Positions 25,077 through 34,605 of a stretch of 64,000 nt of DNA are shown here, in pieces. A program made the position numbers and the translations under genes. Below the pieces are notes generated by a model. The model was not told where the DNA came from. It ran no database searches and saw only the letters and a program-made list of their open reading frames with translations. The first letter of the stretch is position 1, and every line of letters starts with the position of its first letter. This DNA is from Polynucleobacter aenigmaticus (lineage in GTDB: Bacteria > Pseudomonadota > Gammaproteobacteria > Burkholderiales > Burkholderiaceae), in contig NZ_NGUO01000004.1 in the NCBI RefSeq assembly GCF_002206635.1, forward strand, positions 158,995 through 222,994, written 5' to 3'.

Positions 25077-25803
25077 TTGAAACCTCCACACTTTTAGATA
25101 ATTTTTGCAGATCCTCTGGGTAAAGCCAGCGCCACTCACCCTCAGCTAAATCAACAGGCATTACGTATTGCCCAATCTCAGTACGATGCAGCTTCGCAAC
25201 ATGATTACCTACTGCAGCCATCATCCGCTTCACTTGATGGTAACGACCTTCAACAATCGTCATTGCCAAAGTGTTCTCACTAAGCTGCTTGCAGGCGGTC
25301 GCAAAACAGGGTTTGGGATCATCATCCAGCACAACGCCCTTGAGTAAGTGATCCATCTGCTTTTGAGTAATGGGATCTGGCGTGGTGATCTCATAGACCT
25401 TGCCAATATTTTTCTTAGGAGTGGTCATCTTATGAATAAATTGACCATCATCTGAAATTAAAATTAAACCGGTCGTATCAAAATCTAGGCGACCCACGCA
25501 TTGCAAGCCCCGCTCTACAAAAGGCTTTGGTAATAAGCTATAGACACTGGGATGATGCGTAGTCTTATGGGAGCACTCATAGTTTGGGGGTTTATTGAAG
25601 GCGATATAGGCTTTTTCATGGAACTCCCAATCTTGCCCCTCCACATTGAGCATTAAACCCTCAGCAGCAATTCGCTCTTCTGGGTCTGCCGCCAAAACCC
25701 CATTGACCTTGACTAGCTCGGCATAGACCAAATCACTGCAATAACGCCGAGTACCAAAGCCTTGGCTAAATAATATTTTTTCGAGCGAGATCGGTTTGGC
25801 CAT
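25069..25803 (-). CDS. Pseudouridine synthase, RsuA/RluB family
   Basis: 244 residues: N-terminal S4 RNA-binding domain (SLEKILFSQGFGTRRYCSDLV) and the catalytic domain with GRLDFDTTGLILISDDG, where the Asp after RL is the catalytic residue, plus the C-terminal VEGRYHQVKRMMAAVGNHV. Order and length fit RsuA, which makes pseudouridine 516 of 16S rRNA. It heads a two-gene unit with the pterin dehydratase. Confidence 0.9.
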   Translation of the reverse strand: MAKPISLEKILFSQGFGTRRYCSDLVYAELVKVNGVLAADPEERIAAEGLMLNVEGQDWEFHEKAYIAFNKPPNYECSHKTTHHPSVYSLLPKPFVERGLQCVGRLDFDTTGLILISDDGQFIHKMTTPKKNIGKVYEITTPDPITQKQMDHLLKGVVLDDDPKPCFATACKQLSENTLAMTIVEGRYHQVKRMMAAVGNHVAKLHRTEIGQYVMPVDLAEGEWRWLYPEDLQKLSKSVEVSIV

Positions 25804-25906
25804 ATATGCTGCCGAGAATACTACAAAGCCGCCTTACTGAGCGACTGTGAAATGAAGTCGTTATCATTCACCCTTACCCCATATTAGTCACTTATTTATC
25901 GCCACC

Positions 25907-26446
25907 ATGCTTTCCACCCCAGCACCTAGAAGCCCCTTACACACGCGTGAAATTACTTTTCAGGGCTTTGCCCGTGAGGATGGCCTATGGGACATTGAAG
26001 CGCATTTAAGGGACTTCAAATTCCACCCCTTCACTACCGGCGGGAAAACTTGGGAGCCGGGGCAAGCTTTTCACGATATGTGGGTTCGCATTACCGTGAA
26101 TACTGAATTAATTATTCAAACCATTGAAGTGGCAATGGATAGCCACCCCCACCCCGAATGCCCACAAGTGATACCCCCGATGGATGCGCTCATTGGGGCA
26201 CGCCTTGGTAAAGGTTGGCGCAAAACAATCAATGAACATCTCGGCGGCATTAAGGGGTGCACGCACCTACGTGAGCTACTAAGCAATATTGCTACAGCTG
26301 CTTTTCAGTCTATCCCTGGAGCGCTATTTGATCCGGATGATACTAAGCCGCCACTCTATTTAGGAACCTGTAAATCTTGGGACTTTGACGGGCCCGTAGT
26401 ATTGCGCGTCTATCCCAAGTTTTACAAATGGAAACCGACGATCTAG
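25907..26446 (+). CDS. DUF2889 family protein
   Basis: 179 residues, beginning with a Pro-rich lead and HTREITFQGFAREDGLWDIEAHL, with MDALIGARLGKGWRKTINEHLGGIKGCTHL in the middle; the latter is the hallmark of DUF2889 proteins, common in Burkholderiales. Function unknown; it has a conserved His/Cys set (GCTHL, THP-like SHPHPECP) that could bind metal. Convergent with the SDR gene, 6 bp between stops. Confidence 0.75.
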   Translation: MLSTPAPRSPLHTREITFQGFAREDGLWDIEAHLRDFKFHPFTTGGKTWEPGQAFHDMWVRITVNTELIIQTIEVAMDSHPHPECPQVIPPMDALIGARLGKGWRKTINEHLGGIKGCTHLRELLSNIATAAFQSIPGALFDPDDTKPPLYLGTCKSWDFDGPVVLRVYPKFYKWKPTI

Positions 26447-26452
26447 ACTTTT

Positions 26453-27223
26453 CTAAAAATCGCCGCGGTGAACATTGAAAGCACTAAAGGCCTGCTGAAC
26501 TGGCATTAGCTCTACTAAATTAATATTCATGTGGCTTGGTAAATTGGCGGACCAGTAAATAGCCTCTGCTACATCATCAGCACTCAATGCTTTAACGCCG
26601 CTATAGACTTTGCCTGCCTTATCGTCATCCCCCTTAAAGCGCACATTCGAAAATTCCGTACCAGAGCACATGCCTGGCTCAACGCAAGTGACACGTACCG
26701 GGGTTCCAATTAGATCCGCTCTTAAATTCAAACTAAACTGCTGCACAAACGCTTTAGTTCCACCATACACATTGCCACCTGGGTAGGGATAACTGGCTGC
26801 TACAGAGCCTAGATTAATCACATGGCCGCATTTACGCTCAACCATTCTCGGCAAGAAAGCGCGAGTCATATGAACCAATCCCTTGATATTGGTATCAATC
26901 ATCTGATCCCAATCAGAGAGAAATGCTTTATGTGCCGGCTCTAAACCCAAAGCCAAGCCAGCGTTATTGACGAGCACGGTTACGTTAGCAAATTCCGCTG
27001 GCAGGGTTGCAGCAAGATCATCAACCTTCGCGCTATCGCAAACATCTACAGCTAGAGTCAGTAATTTTTTCTGTTGCTCTGCAGGAAGGGAGTCCTTCAA
27101 AGCCTTCAAGCGCTCCACCCTTCTCCCTAGAGCAATAACCTGATGACCATGCGCCAGAAAGCGACGGGCAGTAGCCTCACCAAATCCAGCGGTTGCGCCG
27201 GTTACTAAAACGGTATGTTCCAT
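26453..27223 (-). CDS. Short-chain dehydrogenase, YdfG-like
   Basis: 256 residues with the Rossmann motif TGATAGFGEATARRF, NNAG (VLVNNAGLALGLEP), catalytic Ser in NLGSVAASYPYPGGNVYGGTK and the YxxxK pair Tyr/Lys. RRVERL after the second strand suggests NADP(H). The sequence pattern, including ALGLEPAHKA and the C-terminal VELMPVQQ, fits YdfG-type 3-hydroxy-acid/serine dehydrogenases. Cytoplasmic, probably a tetramer. Confidence 0.88.
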   Translation of the reverse strand: MEHTVLVTGATAGFGEATARRFLAHGHQVIALGRRVERLKALKDSLPAEQQKKLLTLAVDVCDSAKVDDLAATLPAEFANVTVLVNNAGLALGLEPAHKAFLSDWDQMIDTNIKGLVHMTRAFLPRMVERKCGHVINLGSVAASYPYPGGNVYGGTKAFVQQFSLNLRADLIGTPVRVTCVEPGMCSGTEFSNVRFKGDDDKAGKVYSGVKALSADDVAEAIYWSANLPSHMNINLVELMPVQQAFSAFNVHRGDF

Positions 27224-27277
27224 ATTCTTTCTACTTATTTTTTGTAATTGACAGAGTCATTTAATATTAATGCCTCT

Positions 27278-28111
27278 ATGACATTCTTGCGGATTATTGC
27301 CCATCTTCTGATCCCACTAGCTCTTCTGGGGTCCACGGGAATAGCTATGGCCGATGAAAGTAAGTTTTCGGGTGGGTTTTTAAACCTTGAGAAATCCTCT
27401 GATCAGCAATCAAGTCAAAGAGTGCTTGAATTTTGGGGGTATCACAACACCTTTGGAGAGCAAACCCAAAGTGATACTCTGAAGTTGCGTTACTACCAAC
27501 CCCTACAGTTCGACCAATGGCGCGGCACCATGAGGTTGGACACCTCCTATGTATCCACTTATGGGCCCGCCCTCCCAGAGCAGTCTTCCGGTACCTATAA
27601 CGCCGGCAACACAATGCTCACCGTCTGGGGAAACCATCCTAGCATTCTAAAAAATTGGGAAGGCACATTAGGGGGTCGAATTGTCTTTCCATTTGGCAAT
27701 TATGGGCAATGGGCAGCCGGCCCTCAAATAGGCACTGTTTATATACCTCGCAATGGAAGCGATTCGCGTCTATCCGACTTTTCACCGCTCTTGCGATATA
27801 TGTATGGATTTGCTAGTAAGGGAAACTCTTTTGCCAACAATCCCAACCAGCCACCTTTAGCTCGCAATCTCAATATCTACCCAACACTGGGATTTAATAT
27901 TCTGCCAGATACGCAAATTCGGTTGTGGGATGAAAACGGCATCACCTGGAACACGGGTGGCGGTGGGGGCTGGTTTGTACCCCTTGATGCTATGGTGACC
28001 CATCGCCTTAATAAACACTTCTTATTCGCGGTAGGGGCCAGTAAGCAAGTAGTTCAAAGCTATCCCGTTTACGACTGGTCTTTTTACGGAAAGCTCTCGT
28101 TTAATTTTTGA
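27278..28111 (+). CDS. Outer-membrane beta-barrel-like protein
   Basis: 277 residues from ATG 27278 (MTFLRIIAHLLIPLALLG), which starts a signal peptide ending near AMADES; the frame is open ten codons upstream from a TTG. Alternating strands follow, such as LRYYQPLQFDQWRGTMRLDTSY and GGRIVFPFGNYGQWAAGPQIG, with a terminal aromatic strand (WSFYGKLSFNF) ending in Phe, the outer-membrane assembly signal. No transport substrate is evident. Confidence 0.7.
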   Translation: MTFLRIIAHLLIPLALLGSTGIAMADESKFSGGFLNLEKSSDQQSSQRVLEFWGYHNTFGEQTQSDTLKLRYYQPLQFDQWRGTMRLDTSYVSTYGPALPEQSSGTYNAGNTMLTVWGNHPSILKNWEGTLGGRIVFPFGNYGQWAAGPQIGTVYIPRNGSDSRLSDFSPLLRYMYGFASKGNSFANNPNQPPLARNLNIYPTLGFNILPDTQIRLWDENGITWNTGGGGGWFVPLDAMVTHRLNKHFLFAVGASKQVVQSYPVYDWSFYGKLSFNF

Positions 28112-28119
28112 TCTAGTGC

Positions 28120-29058
28120 TTAGTCAAGATTAAGGAGGTGATCTTGCTCAATGACTGCAGCCTTAGATTTCACCAATGCCTGCGGCAACCACGCCTCAAA
28201 ATCTTCAACCGTCATATTAAGCTGCTGACGAACATTCTCTAAGGCTGGGGTAGCCCTAATCCATTGATGCACCGCTTTAATCTCCCTACTACGCCATTCC
28301 AAGAGTTTGTACTTGAGGAGGACCTTAGCGCCGTGACGCGCATTGCGATCGGCATCGCTTGAGAGGTAATCGAGTCGAGACTTCGCAATCTCAATCGACT
28401 TTTTTACGTCTGTAAAAGGCTTTCCGTGCCCTGGAATCACTAAAGCAACTGGGAGCCGCTCAATCAACTCCAATGTCTGTGCCACCTCCTCAAAACCACC
28501 CTCACCCCAGAGCTCAGGGAAGATCACGCCAAAACCTTCTTCCCAAAGCGCATCTGCTGAGATCAAGATTTGATGCTGCTCTTGATACAGCATCATTGAA
28601 TGGTTATCGTGGCCTGGAGCCGACAGAATTTGCCAGCGGTAAGTGCCCAACAGAATTTCTTCACCCGATACCAGCACACCTTGATGAGCAAATCTTGGGC
28701 AATCTTGTCCCAGCTGTTGAAAGCTGAGCAAATCCTGATCCCAATTCCGAACCGCGATTGCCTCAGCTTCTGGTATCCAGATCTCACAATCAAAATTCTT
28801 CGATAAGGCTGCATTGCCACCGCAATGATCTGAGTGCAAATGGGTGTTCACTACTTTGCTTAAGCTTGATAAGCCATATTGCTTCAGCGCATTCGAAACC
28901 AGGTCAACGGTGAGCCGCTCATGTGCGCAATACCCAGTATCTACTAGCGAAACATCTTCATTGCCATAGAGAAAAATATTATTTGCTGACAACCATCCAC
29001 GCTCAAAGATATCAATTCCGAGTGGCAGGATATAGCCACCAATCTGTTTAGCTGTCAT
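28120..29058 (-). CDS. Metallo-beta-lactamase fold hydrolase
   Basis: 312 residues with the binuclear zinc motif VNTHLHSDHCGG, then a His in SAPGHDNHSM, an Asp in SADALWEEGFG and a final His in VIPGHGKPF. The C-terminal third is helical, as in thioesterase- or glyoxalase-like members. Substrate unknown. Its start lies 1 bp after the lipocalin stop, making it the last gene of the msrP-msrQ-lipocalin-MBL run. Confidence 0.85.
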   Translation of the reverse strand: MTAKQIGGYILPLGIDIFERGWLSANNIFLYGNEDVSLVDTGYCAHERLTVDLVSNALKQYGLSSLSKVVNTHLHSDHCGGNAALSKNFDCEIWIPEAEAIAVRNWDQDLLSFQQLGQDCPRFAHQGVLVSGEEILLGTYRWQILSAPGHDNHSMMLYQEQHQILISADALWEEGFGVIFPELWGEGGFEEVAQTLELIERLPVALVIPGHGKPFTDVKKSIEIAKSRLDYLSSDADRNARHGAKVLLKYKLLEWRSREIKAVHQWIRATPALENVRQQLNMTVEDFEAWLPQALVKSKAAVIEQDHLLNLD

Positions 29059-29059
29059 G

Positions 29060-29635
29060 CTAATTTTTTTGAGAAGTCAGCTCAAGTTTTCGCACATCGA
29101 ACTGCTGCTGCTTCAAGCGCAGCAATAGGTCTTCATAGACCTTGGGATCCAACTGAGGGGTTCTGGATAGCACCCAGAGATATTCTCTTCTAGGATCGCT
29201 CACTGCCGCTACCTGGTACTGCGGATCCAAATCAATCACCCAATAGTCACCCCAGACTAAAGGAAGAAATGAAAGCCACTCTGGGGCAAAACGCACTTCC
29301 AGTCTAGGTGAGTCTTTGGCGCCAATCTGGCGAGCTGCACCCTCCGCTTCTGAAGTCTCTCCATTAGCAGTTTTACAGCTATTGAGGACTCGAAGGTTGC
29401 CATCAGGCTTGGCTGTATATACCGCCTTAGTATTACCAACGCATTTTTTCTGAAACCAATTCGGGAACTTGGCAATTTCATACCAAGTGCCTAGGTAGCG
29501 AGGCACATCTAATGCGGCAATGGTCTTGACGGTCTGATCTGCCTGCTGTGCACTAACTTGGGACGCACCAATAAAAATGAGCAAGAAGCCCAATATAGAA
29601 AGTAGCAAAGTACGAGTATGTATAAAAAGGGTCAT
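29060..29635 (-). CDS. Lipocalin family protein (Blc-like)
   Basis: 191 residues with a signal peptide (to about ASQVSAQ; no lipobox Cys, so soluble periplasmic rather than a lipoprotein like E. coli Blc). The lipocalin first motif is VPRYLGTWYEIAKFPNWFQKKC, the second is WVIDLDPQYQVAAVSDP, and the third is REYLWVLSRTP. It would bind lysophospholipids or other hydrophobic ligands. It lies between msrQ and the MBL gene, so the operon as a whole looks aimed at envelope damage repair. Confidence 0.88.
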   Translation of the reverse strand: MTLFIHTRTLLLSILGFLLIFIGASQVSAQQADQTVKTIAALDVPRYLGTWYEIAKFPNWFQKKCVGNTKAVYTAKPDGNLRVLNSCKTANGETSEAEGAARQIGAKDSPRLEVRFAPEWLSFLPLVWGDYWVIDLDPQYQVAAVSDPRREYLWVLSRTPQLDPKVYEDLLLRLKQQQFDVRKLELTSQKN

Positions 29636-29647
29636 CAGATAAGTGAT

Positions 29648-30235
29648 TTAAGTATTAGAGCGCTTGCTCAAAATCTTGCGTATATAGGGAATCCTACAAC
29701 ATAACAGCAAGGTCAAGATGGCCGCATAAATACTCACGGTATCGAGATCGTTCTTTCCTGCCTTATGCCACCAGTAGTGCAGGATCGCAGTGCAGGCAAT
29801 AAGATAAATGATGCGATGCAATTGCGCCCAGCGGCGCCCAAGCTTTTTCTGCGCCCAATGGGTGGAAGTAAGGGCTAATGGAATCAGTAAGACAAAACTG
29901 ATAAAGCCCATCGTAATGAATGGGCGCTTCACCACATCTTTGAACATTGCCCCCAGATCAAAATCTTGATCCAACCAAAGCCAAATTCCGAAATGAATGC
30001 AGGCATAGAAAAAACTGAATAAGCCCAACATCCTGCGATACCGAATCCAAGCAACTGAATTACCAATCAAACGTAGCGGCGTCATCGCTAGAGTGAGGCA
30101 CAAGAAGACAAGCGCCCAAGTTCCGGTTGAGCGCGTAATGAACTCAATCGGATTAGCACTTAAATCATCCGTCAGACCAAGCCAAATTAATCGATCCAGC
30201 GGTAAGAGCGCTAGAAAAAAAATAATTATTTTCAT
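29648..30235 (-). CDS. msrQ: MsrQ, haem membrane subunit of periplasmic methionine sulfoxide reductase
   Basis: 195 residues with about six helices of the ferric-reductase-like transmembrane type; histidines in FFYACIHFGIWLWLD, in LHRIIYLIACTAILHYWWH and nearby are the haem ligands. It takes electrons from the quinone pool and passes them to MsrP, encoded 21 bp upstream in the same operon. Length is near that of E. coli MsrQ (211 aa). Confidence 0.92.
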   Translation of the reverse strand: MKIIIFFLALLPLDRLIWLGLTDDLSANPIEFITRSTGTWALVFLCLTLAMTPLRLIGNSVAWIRYRRMLGLFSFFYACIHFGIWLWLDQDFDLGAMFKDVVKRPFITMGFISFVLLIPLALTSTHWAQKKLGRRWAQLHRIIYLIACTAILHYWWHKAGKNDLDTVSIYAAILTLLLCCRIPYIRKILSKRSNT

Positions 30236-30256
30236 GAACGCTTTATTTCATTGTCC

Positions 30257-31219
30257 TCAATAGAGCTTCTTGAGATCCATTCCCGCATACATACTCGCCA
30301 CTTGATCGCCATAGCCATTAAACATTTCTGTTTTGATCTTAGGAGCGAAAATCCCTTTAGAGTCACCAATTCGGCGCTCGGTAGCCTGACTCCAACGTGG
30401 ATGATCTACCAAAGGATTTACGTTGGAATAAAAACCGTATTCACGGGGGGCAATCCTCCCCCAACTGGTTTTAGGCATCTCTTCTGTCAAACGAATTTTG
30501 ACAATCGACTTAGCACTCTTAAAACCATACTTCCAAGGAACCACAATGCGTACTGGGGCGCCATTTTGCTTTGGCAACATTTCGCCATACAGACCAAAGG
30601 TCAGCAGCGTCAGTGGGTTCATTGCCTCATCTAAACGCAAACCTTCACGGTAAGGCCAGTCAATAATATTATCCCCAAGTCCCGGCATCTGTTTTTTATC
30701 TGCCAAGGAAATAAATTCCACATACTTTGCTGAACCGAGTGGCTGAACATAATTTAAGAGCTTTGATAAAGAGTAGCCATCCCAAGGAATTACCATCGAC
30801 CAACCCTCAACACAACGCATACGGTAGATGCGCTCTTCCATCGGAGCTAACTTTAATAATGCGTCGATATCCAGGGTGACAGGCTTTTTTACCAAGCCTT
30901 CAATGCTCACCGTCCAAGGCCGCGTTTGGAGGGTATGGGCATAAGCAGCTGGATCAGATTTATCGGTTCCAAATTCATAAAAGTTGTTATAGGTAGTCAC
31001 GTACTTATAGCTAGTGAGCTCATCTTTTGTCATAAAAGCAGGGTTTGGAGTAGCGACCAACTTCTGCGGATTTGCTGCCATAGCTTCACGAGCAAACCAA
31101 GGGGCTAAAGCACATCCAAATGCCCCTGCTGCTGCAGACTTAATTAATTCACGGCGATTCTCAAAAACAGTTTTAGGGGTGATTTCTTGAGAAAGTCGCT
31201 TTGGGTCATTTGTAAACAT
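30257..31219 (-). CDS. msrP: MsrP, molybdopterin methionine sulfoxide reductase
   Basis: 320 residues with a Tat signal ([23 protein letters not shown]) and the sulfite-oxidase-type molybdenum fold. The molybdenum-binding Cys is in [38 protein letters not shown] and [20 protein letters not shown] are typical YedY/MsrP segments. It repairs oxidised methionines in periplasmic proteins. First gene of a four-gene operon with msrQ, a lipocalin and an MBL hydrolase. Confidence 0.95.
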   Translation of the reverse strand: MFTNDPKRLSQEITPKTVFENRRELIKSAAAGAFGCALAPWFAREAMAANPQKLVATPNPAFMTKDELTSYKYVTTYNNFYEFGTDKSDPAAYAHTLQTRPWTVSIEGLVKKPVTLDIDALLKLAPMEERIYRMRCVEGWSMVIPWDGYSLSKLLNYVQPLGSAKYVEFISLADKKQMPGLGDNIIDWPYREGLRLDEAMNPLTLLTFGLYGEMLPKQNGAPVRIVVPWKYGFKSAKSIVKIRLTEEMPKTSWGRIAPREYGFYSNVNPLVDHPRWSQATERRIGDSKGIFAPKIKTEMFNGYGDQVASMYAGMDLKKLY

Positions 31220-31378
31220 TTCAATATCTCGTTGATGGACGTCAAACTACATAATGGATATGAGTCATTCTCCTACGCCTCAGGATTTATTGCTGAACTA
31301 TGCTCCAGGCAATAGGGTTAAATCCGATACCCAAAGGCTACATTACGAAGTTAAATATTGCTTTTAGCCCCTTGAGAG

Positions 31379-32032
31379 ATGAATATGGCTTGGATTTTCT
31401 TGGCATGCGCCATTTTCTTATTAGGCGTCTTTAAAAGTCGGGACGGCGTCCTTTTACAACCCCGACTGCGGAATCTTTTTATTTCCTGCATCCTCCTATT
31501 GGCCATTGCTTGGAATATTCGTGCCCACATGCCCAATAACAATCTCCAGAACTTTATTGATTTATCGTTCCACTTTTTTGGCGCCTCTCTTCTAGTGGCT
31601 CTTTTTGGATTCTGGAGTGCCATCACCCTGCTCTTTATCGTTGCTTTAGCGGGTATTTTTACTTTCAGCGGAGATTTGGTAGAGGCCACCAGTCACTACA
31701 TCATGGTGAGTGTGATTCCAGCAATCTTTGCCTATCTAGTTATTCGAGCGGTAAATCGATTTTTGCCAAAGCATTTTTTCGTTCTTATTTTAGGTAACGG
31801 CTACCTTGCAGGCTTTATCAGCACATTCGCAACCGGCATACTGATTTATGGATTACAGCAAATTTTTCAAATTAACTCATTCGGAACCAGCGATCCTTTA
31901 GGCTGGTTTTTGGGCTTGATCGTCCTCTCCTTTATGGAGGGCTCACTCTCAGGCATGTTGCTAGCGATTCTTTTGGTGTACAGACCGCAATGGGTCAGCA
32001 CTTATCAGGAAGAGCACTATATGAATGCTTAA
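31379..32032 (+). CDS. CbiM-like ECF permease family protein, orphan
   Basis: 217 residues with about six helices. RAHMPNNNLQNFIDLSFHFFGASLLVALFG and the later ILGNGYLAGFISTFATG follow the CbiM/NikM substrate-binding permeases of energy-coupling-factor importers for cobalt or nickel, though the usual N-terminal MHIxDG metal loop is absent. ATG 31385 has better spacing (6 nt) to GAGAG than ATG 31379. No ATPase or CbiQ gene adjoins it, so it either shares components encoded elsewhere or does another job. Divergent from msrP. Confidence 0.65.
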   Translation: MNMAWIFLACAIFLLGVFKSRDGVLLQPRLRNLFISCILLLAIAWNIRAHMPNNNLQNFIDLSFHFFGASLLVALFGFWSAITLLFIVALAGIFTFSGDLVEATSHYIMVSVIPAIFAYLVIRAVNRFLPKHFFVLILGNGYLAGFISTFATGILIYGLQQIFQINSFGTSDPLGWFLGLIVLSFMEGSLSGMLLAILLVYRPQWVSTYQEEHYMNA

Positions 32033-32052
32033 GCATTTCAGTTATGTATAAG

Positions 32053-32088
32053 AAAAAAGGCAAACCGTTCATTTGGTTTGCCTTTTTT
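32053..32088. terminator. Bidirectional terminator
   Basis: Perfect 14-bp stem AAAAAAGGCAAACC / GGTTTGCCTTTTTT with an 8-nt loop, shared by the converging CbiM-like and isocitrate dehydrogenase genes. Confidence 0.92.
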
Positions 32089-32120
32089 GTGAAGCTAACT
32101 CAACTTAAGATATTGCTGAT

Positions 32121-34355
32121 TTAAGCTACCGCTGTTTTCAAGATGTCATTAAGCGTAGTGCTTGGACACATCACTGCTTTGAACTTGGCTTGATCAGGCA
32201 TGAAGTAGCCGCCGATATCAGCTGGCTTACCTTGTACTGCTTTGAACTCAGCAACAATCTTTTGCTCGTTATCAGTCAAAGCTTTGGCAATCGGAGCAAA
32301 GTGGGCTTGCAATTCCTTATCTTCAGTTTGCGCAGCTAAAGCTTGGGCCCAGTACATCGCCAAGTAAAACTGGCTACCACGGTTATCCAACTCACCAGTT
32401 CGTGGTGATGGTGACTTATTGTTCTCCAACAATGTGCCAGTGGCTTCATCTAGAGTGCGAGCCAATATTTTTACTTTTGGATTATTAGTTTTATCACCGA
32501 TGTCTTCCAAAGAAACGGCCAAGGCCAAGAACTCACCCAAGGAATCCCAACGCAAATGATTCTCTTCAACCAACTGCTGAACATGCTTAGGAGCAGAGCC
32601 GCCTGCGCCAGTTTCGAAGAGGCCGCCACCTGCCATCAAAGGCACGATAGACAACATCTTGGCGCTGGTACCGAGTTCCATAATAGGGAACAAATCAGTG
32701 AGGTAATCCCGCAAAATATTACCAGTTACGGAGATCGTATCCTTGCCACGAATCACGCGCTCTAATGTGAATCGCATTGCACGAGTCTGTGACATGATCT
32801 GAATATCCACGCCATTTAAGTCGTAATCCTTCAGGTAGGTTTGAACCTTTTTGATCAACTCAGCTTCGTGTGGGCGGTACTCATCCAACCAGAACACTGC
32901 TGGAGTCTGAGAAAGACGTGCGCGGTTGACTGCCAACTTCACCCAGTCACGAATCGGAGCATCCTTAACCTGGCACATGCGCCAGATATCACCCTCTTCG
33001 ACATTCTGCTCGAGTAATACCGTGCCATCATCAGCAACAATACGGGCTACACCAGCTTCAGCGATCTCAAAAGTCTTGTCATGTGAACCGTACTCTTCCG
33101 CCTGTTGAGCCATCAAGCCTACGTTGGGTACAGTACCCATCGTCGTTGGATCAAAGTTACCGTGAGTCTTACAGAAGTTAATCATCTCTTGGTAAATACG
33201 GGCGAAGGTACTTTCTGGAATCACTGCCTTAGTGTCATGTAAACGACCATCCGCACCCCACATCTTGCCGCCTACACGAATCATCGCTGGCATAGATGCA
33301 TCAACGATTACATCGCTTGGTGAATGAAGGTTGGTAATGCCTTTGGCAGAGTCAACCATTGCTAATGCAGGGCGGTGCTCATGGCAAGCATGTAAATCAT
33401 GGATGATTTCTTCGCGCTTAGACTCTGGCAAGGTTTTGATCTTGTCGTACAAGCTGCTCATACCGTTATTGGCATTCACGCCCAACTCTTCAAACAACTT
33501 GGCATGCTTTTCAAATGCGTCTTTGTAGAAAATCTTGACAGCGTGACCAAACACGATAGGGTGTGACACCTTCATCATGGTGGCCTTGACGTGCAAGGAC
33601 AACATCATGCCGCTCTTGTAAGCATCTTCGATTTCTTTTTCATAGAACTCGCAGAGTGCTTTTTTACTCATGTACATGCTGTCAATAATTTCACCAGCCA
33701 GTAAAGAGATTTTAGGCTTCAGGACAACAGTCTTGCCACTCTTGGTCACCAAGTCCATCTTGACATCACATGCCTTGGTCAAGGTGATTGACTTTTCACC
33801 AGCGTAGAAGTCACCACCGTGCATATGGGATACGTGCGTACGGGAAGCTTGGCTCCACTCACCCATGGAATGTGGGTTCTTACGGGCATAACGCTTTACA
33901 GCATTTGGCGCACGGCGATCAGAGTTACCTTCGCGTAATACTGGGTTTACTGCGCTACCCAAACATTTGGAATAACGAGTGCGAATGGCGTTTTCAGCAT
34001 CGTTTTTAGGGTCATCTGGAAAGTCAGGAAGCTGGTAGCCCTTAGCTTGCAATTCTTTAATTGCGGCGAGCAACTGAGGCACTGAAGCGCTGATGTTGGG
34101 TAATTTAATAATATTGGTGTCTGGCAACAAAGTCATGCGACCTAGCTCAGCCAAATTATCGGGAACCTTCTGCTCGGCAGTTAAGTAATCAGAGAACTCT
34201 GACAAGATGCGTGCCGCAACAGAAATGTCGCTCGTCACAATCTGCACTCCAGCTGGCGCTGTAAAAGTACGAACGATTGGCAAAAATGCACAGGTTGCCA
34301 ATGATGGCGCTTCGTCTGTCAGCGTGTAAATGATCTTTGATTTCTCTGAAGCCAT
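32121..34355 (-). CDS. icd: NADP-dependent isocitrate dehydrogenase, monomeric type
   Basis: 744 residues from ATG 34355 ([17 protein letters not shown]), with GAGGA upstream; the track of open codons continues 24 residues earlier without a ribosome site. Length and segments such as [42 protein letters not shown] and [17 protein letters not shown] fit the about 740-aa monomeric IDH family, not the 415-aa dimeric one. It makes 2-oxoglutarate and NADPH in the TCA cycle. Single gene. Confidence 0.95.
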   Translation of the reverse strand: MASEKSKIIYTLTDEAPSLATCAFLPIVRTFTAPAGVQIVTSDISVAARILSEFSDYLTAEQKVPDNLAELGRMTLLPDTNIIKLPNISASVPQLLAAIKELQAKGYQLPDFPDDPKNDAENAIRTRYSKCLGSAVNPVLREGNSDRRAPNAVKRYARKNPHSMGEWSQASRTHVSHMHGGDFYAGEKSITLTKACDVKMDLVTKSGKTVVLKPKISLLAGEIIDSMYMSKKALCEFYEKEIEDAYKSGMMLSLHVKATMMKVSHPIVFGHAVKIFYKDAFEKHAKLFEELGVNANNGMSSLYDKIKTLPESKREEIIHDLHACHEHRPALAMVDSAKGITNLHSPSDVIVDASMPAMIRVGGKMWGADGRLHDTKAVIPESTFARIYQEMINFCKTHGNFDPTTMGTVPNVGLMAQQAEEYGSHDKTFEIAEAGVARIVADDGTVLLEQNVEEGDIWRMCQVKDAPIRDWVKLAVNRARLSQTPAVFWLDEYRPHEAELIKKVQTYLKDYDLNGVDIQIMSQTRAMRFTLERVIRGKDTISVTGNILRDYLTDLFPIMELGTSAKMLSIVPLMAGGGLFETGAGGSAPKHVQQLVEENHLRWDSLGEFLALAVSLEDIGDKTNNPKVKILARTLDEATGTLLENNKSPSPRTGELDNRGSQFYLAMYWAQALAAQTEDKELQAHFAPIAKALTDNEQKIVAEFKAVQGKPADIGGYFMPDQAKFKAVMCPSTTLNDILKTAVA

Positions 34356-34605
34356 TGATGTTTCCTCGATATTGATAAATATTAGGGCTCGGTCTACACC
34401 GAGTCTCTCTCGTATTCCGCACGCCACACTTCAGGCGCTTTTGACTGTCTTTTGTGTAATTTCACGCACTGGACCGAGAGATCTATTTTAAATCATCAAC
34501 CCCAGTAATTTAAGAGGATTTAGGCGCCAAAGTGGTCGAAGTGGGTCAATTTAAGGGATTCCACCAAGCTACCCCCCTTCCTGGTTAGACCGTAAACTGC
34601 AGTAC

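Noticed and set aside
32121..34355. Several long opposite-strand open frames inside isocitrate dehydrogenase and other large genes
   Set aside because: Shadows of real genes: no ribosome sites and no protein-like composition.
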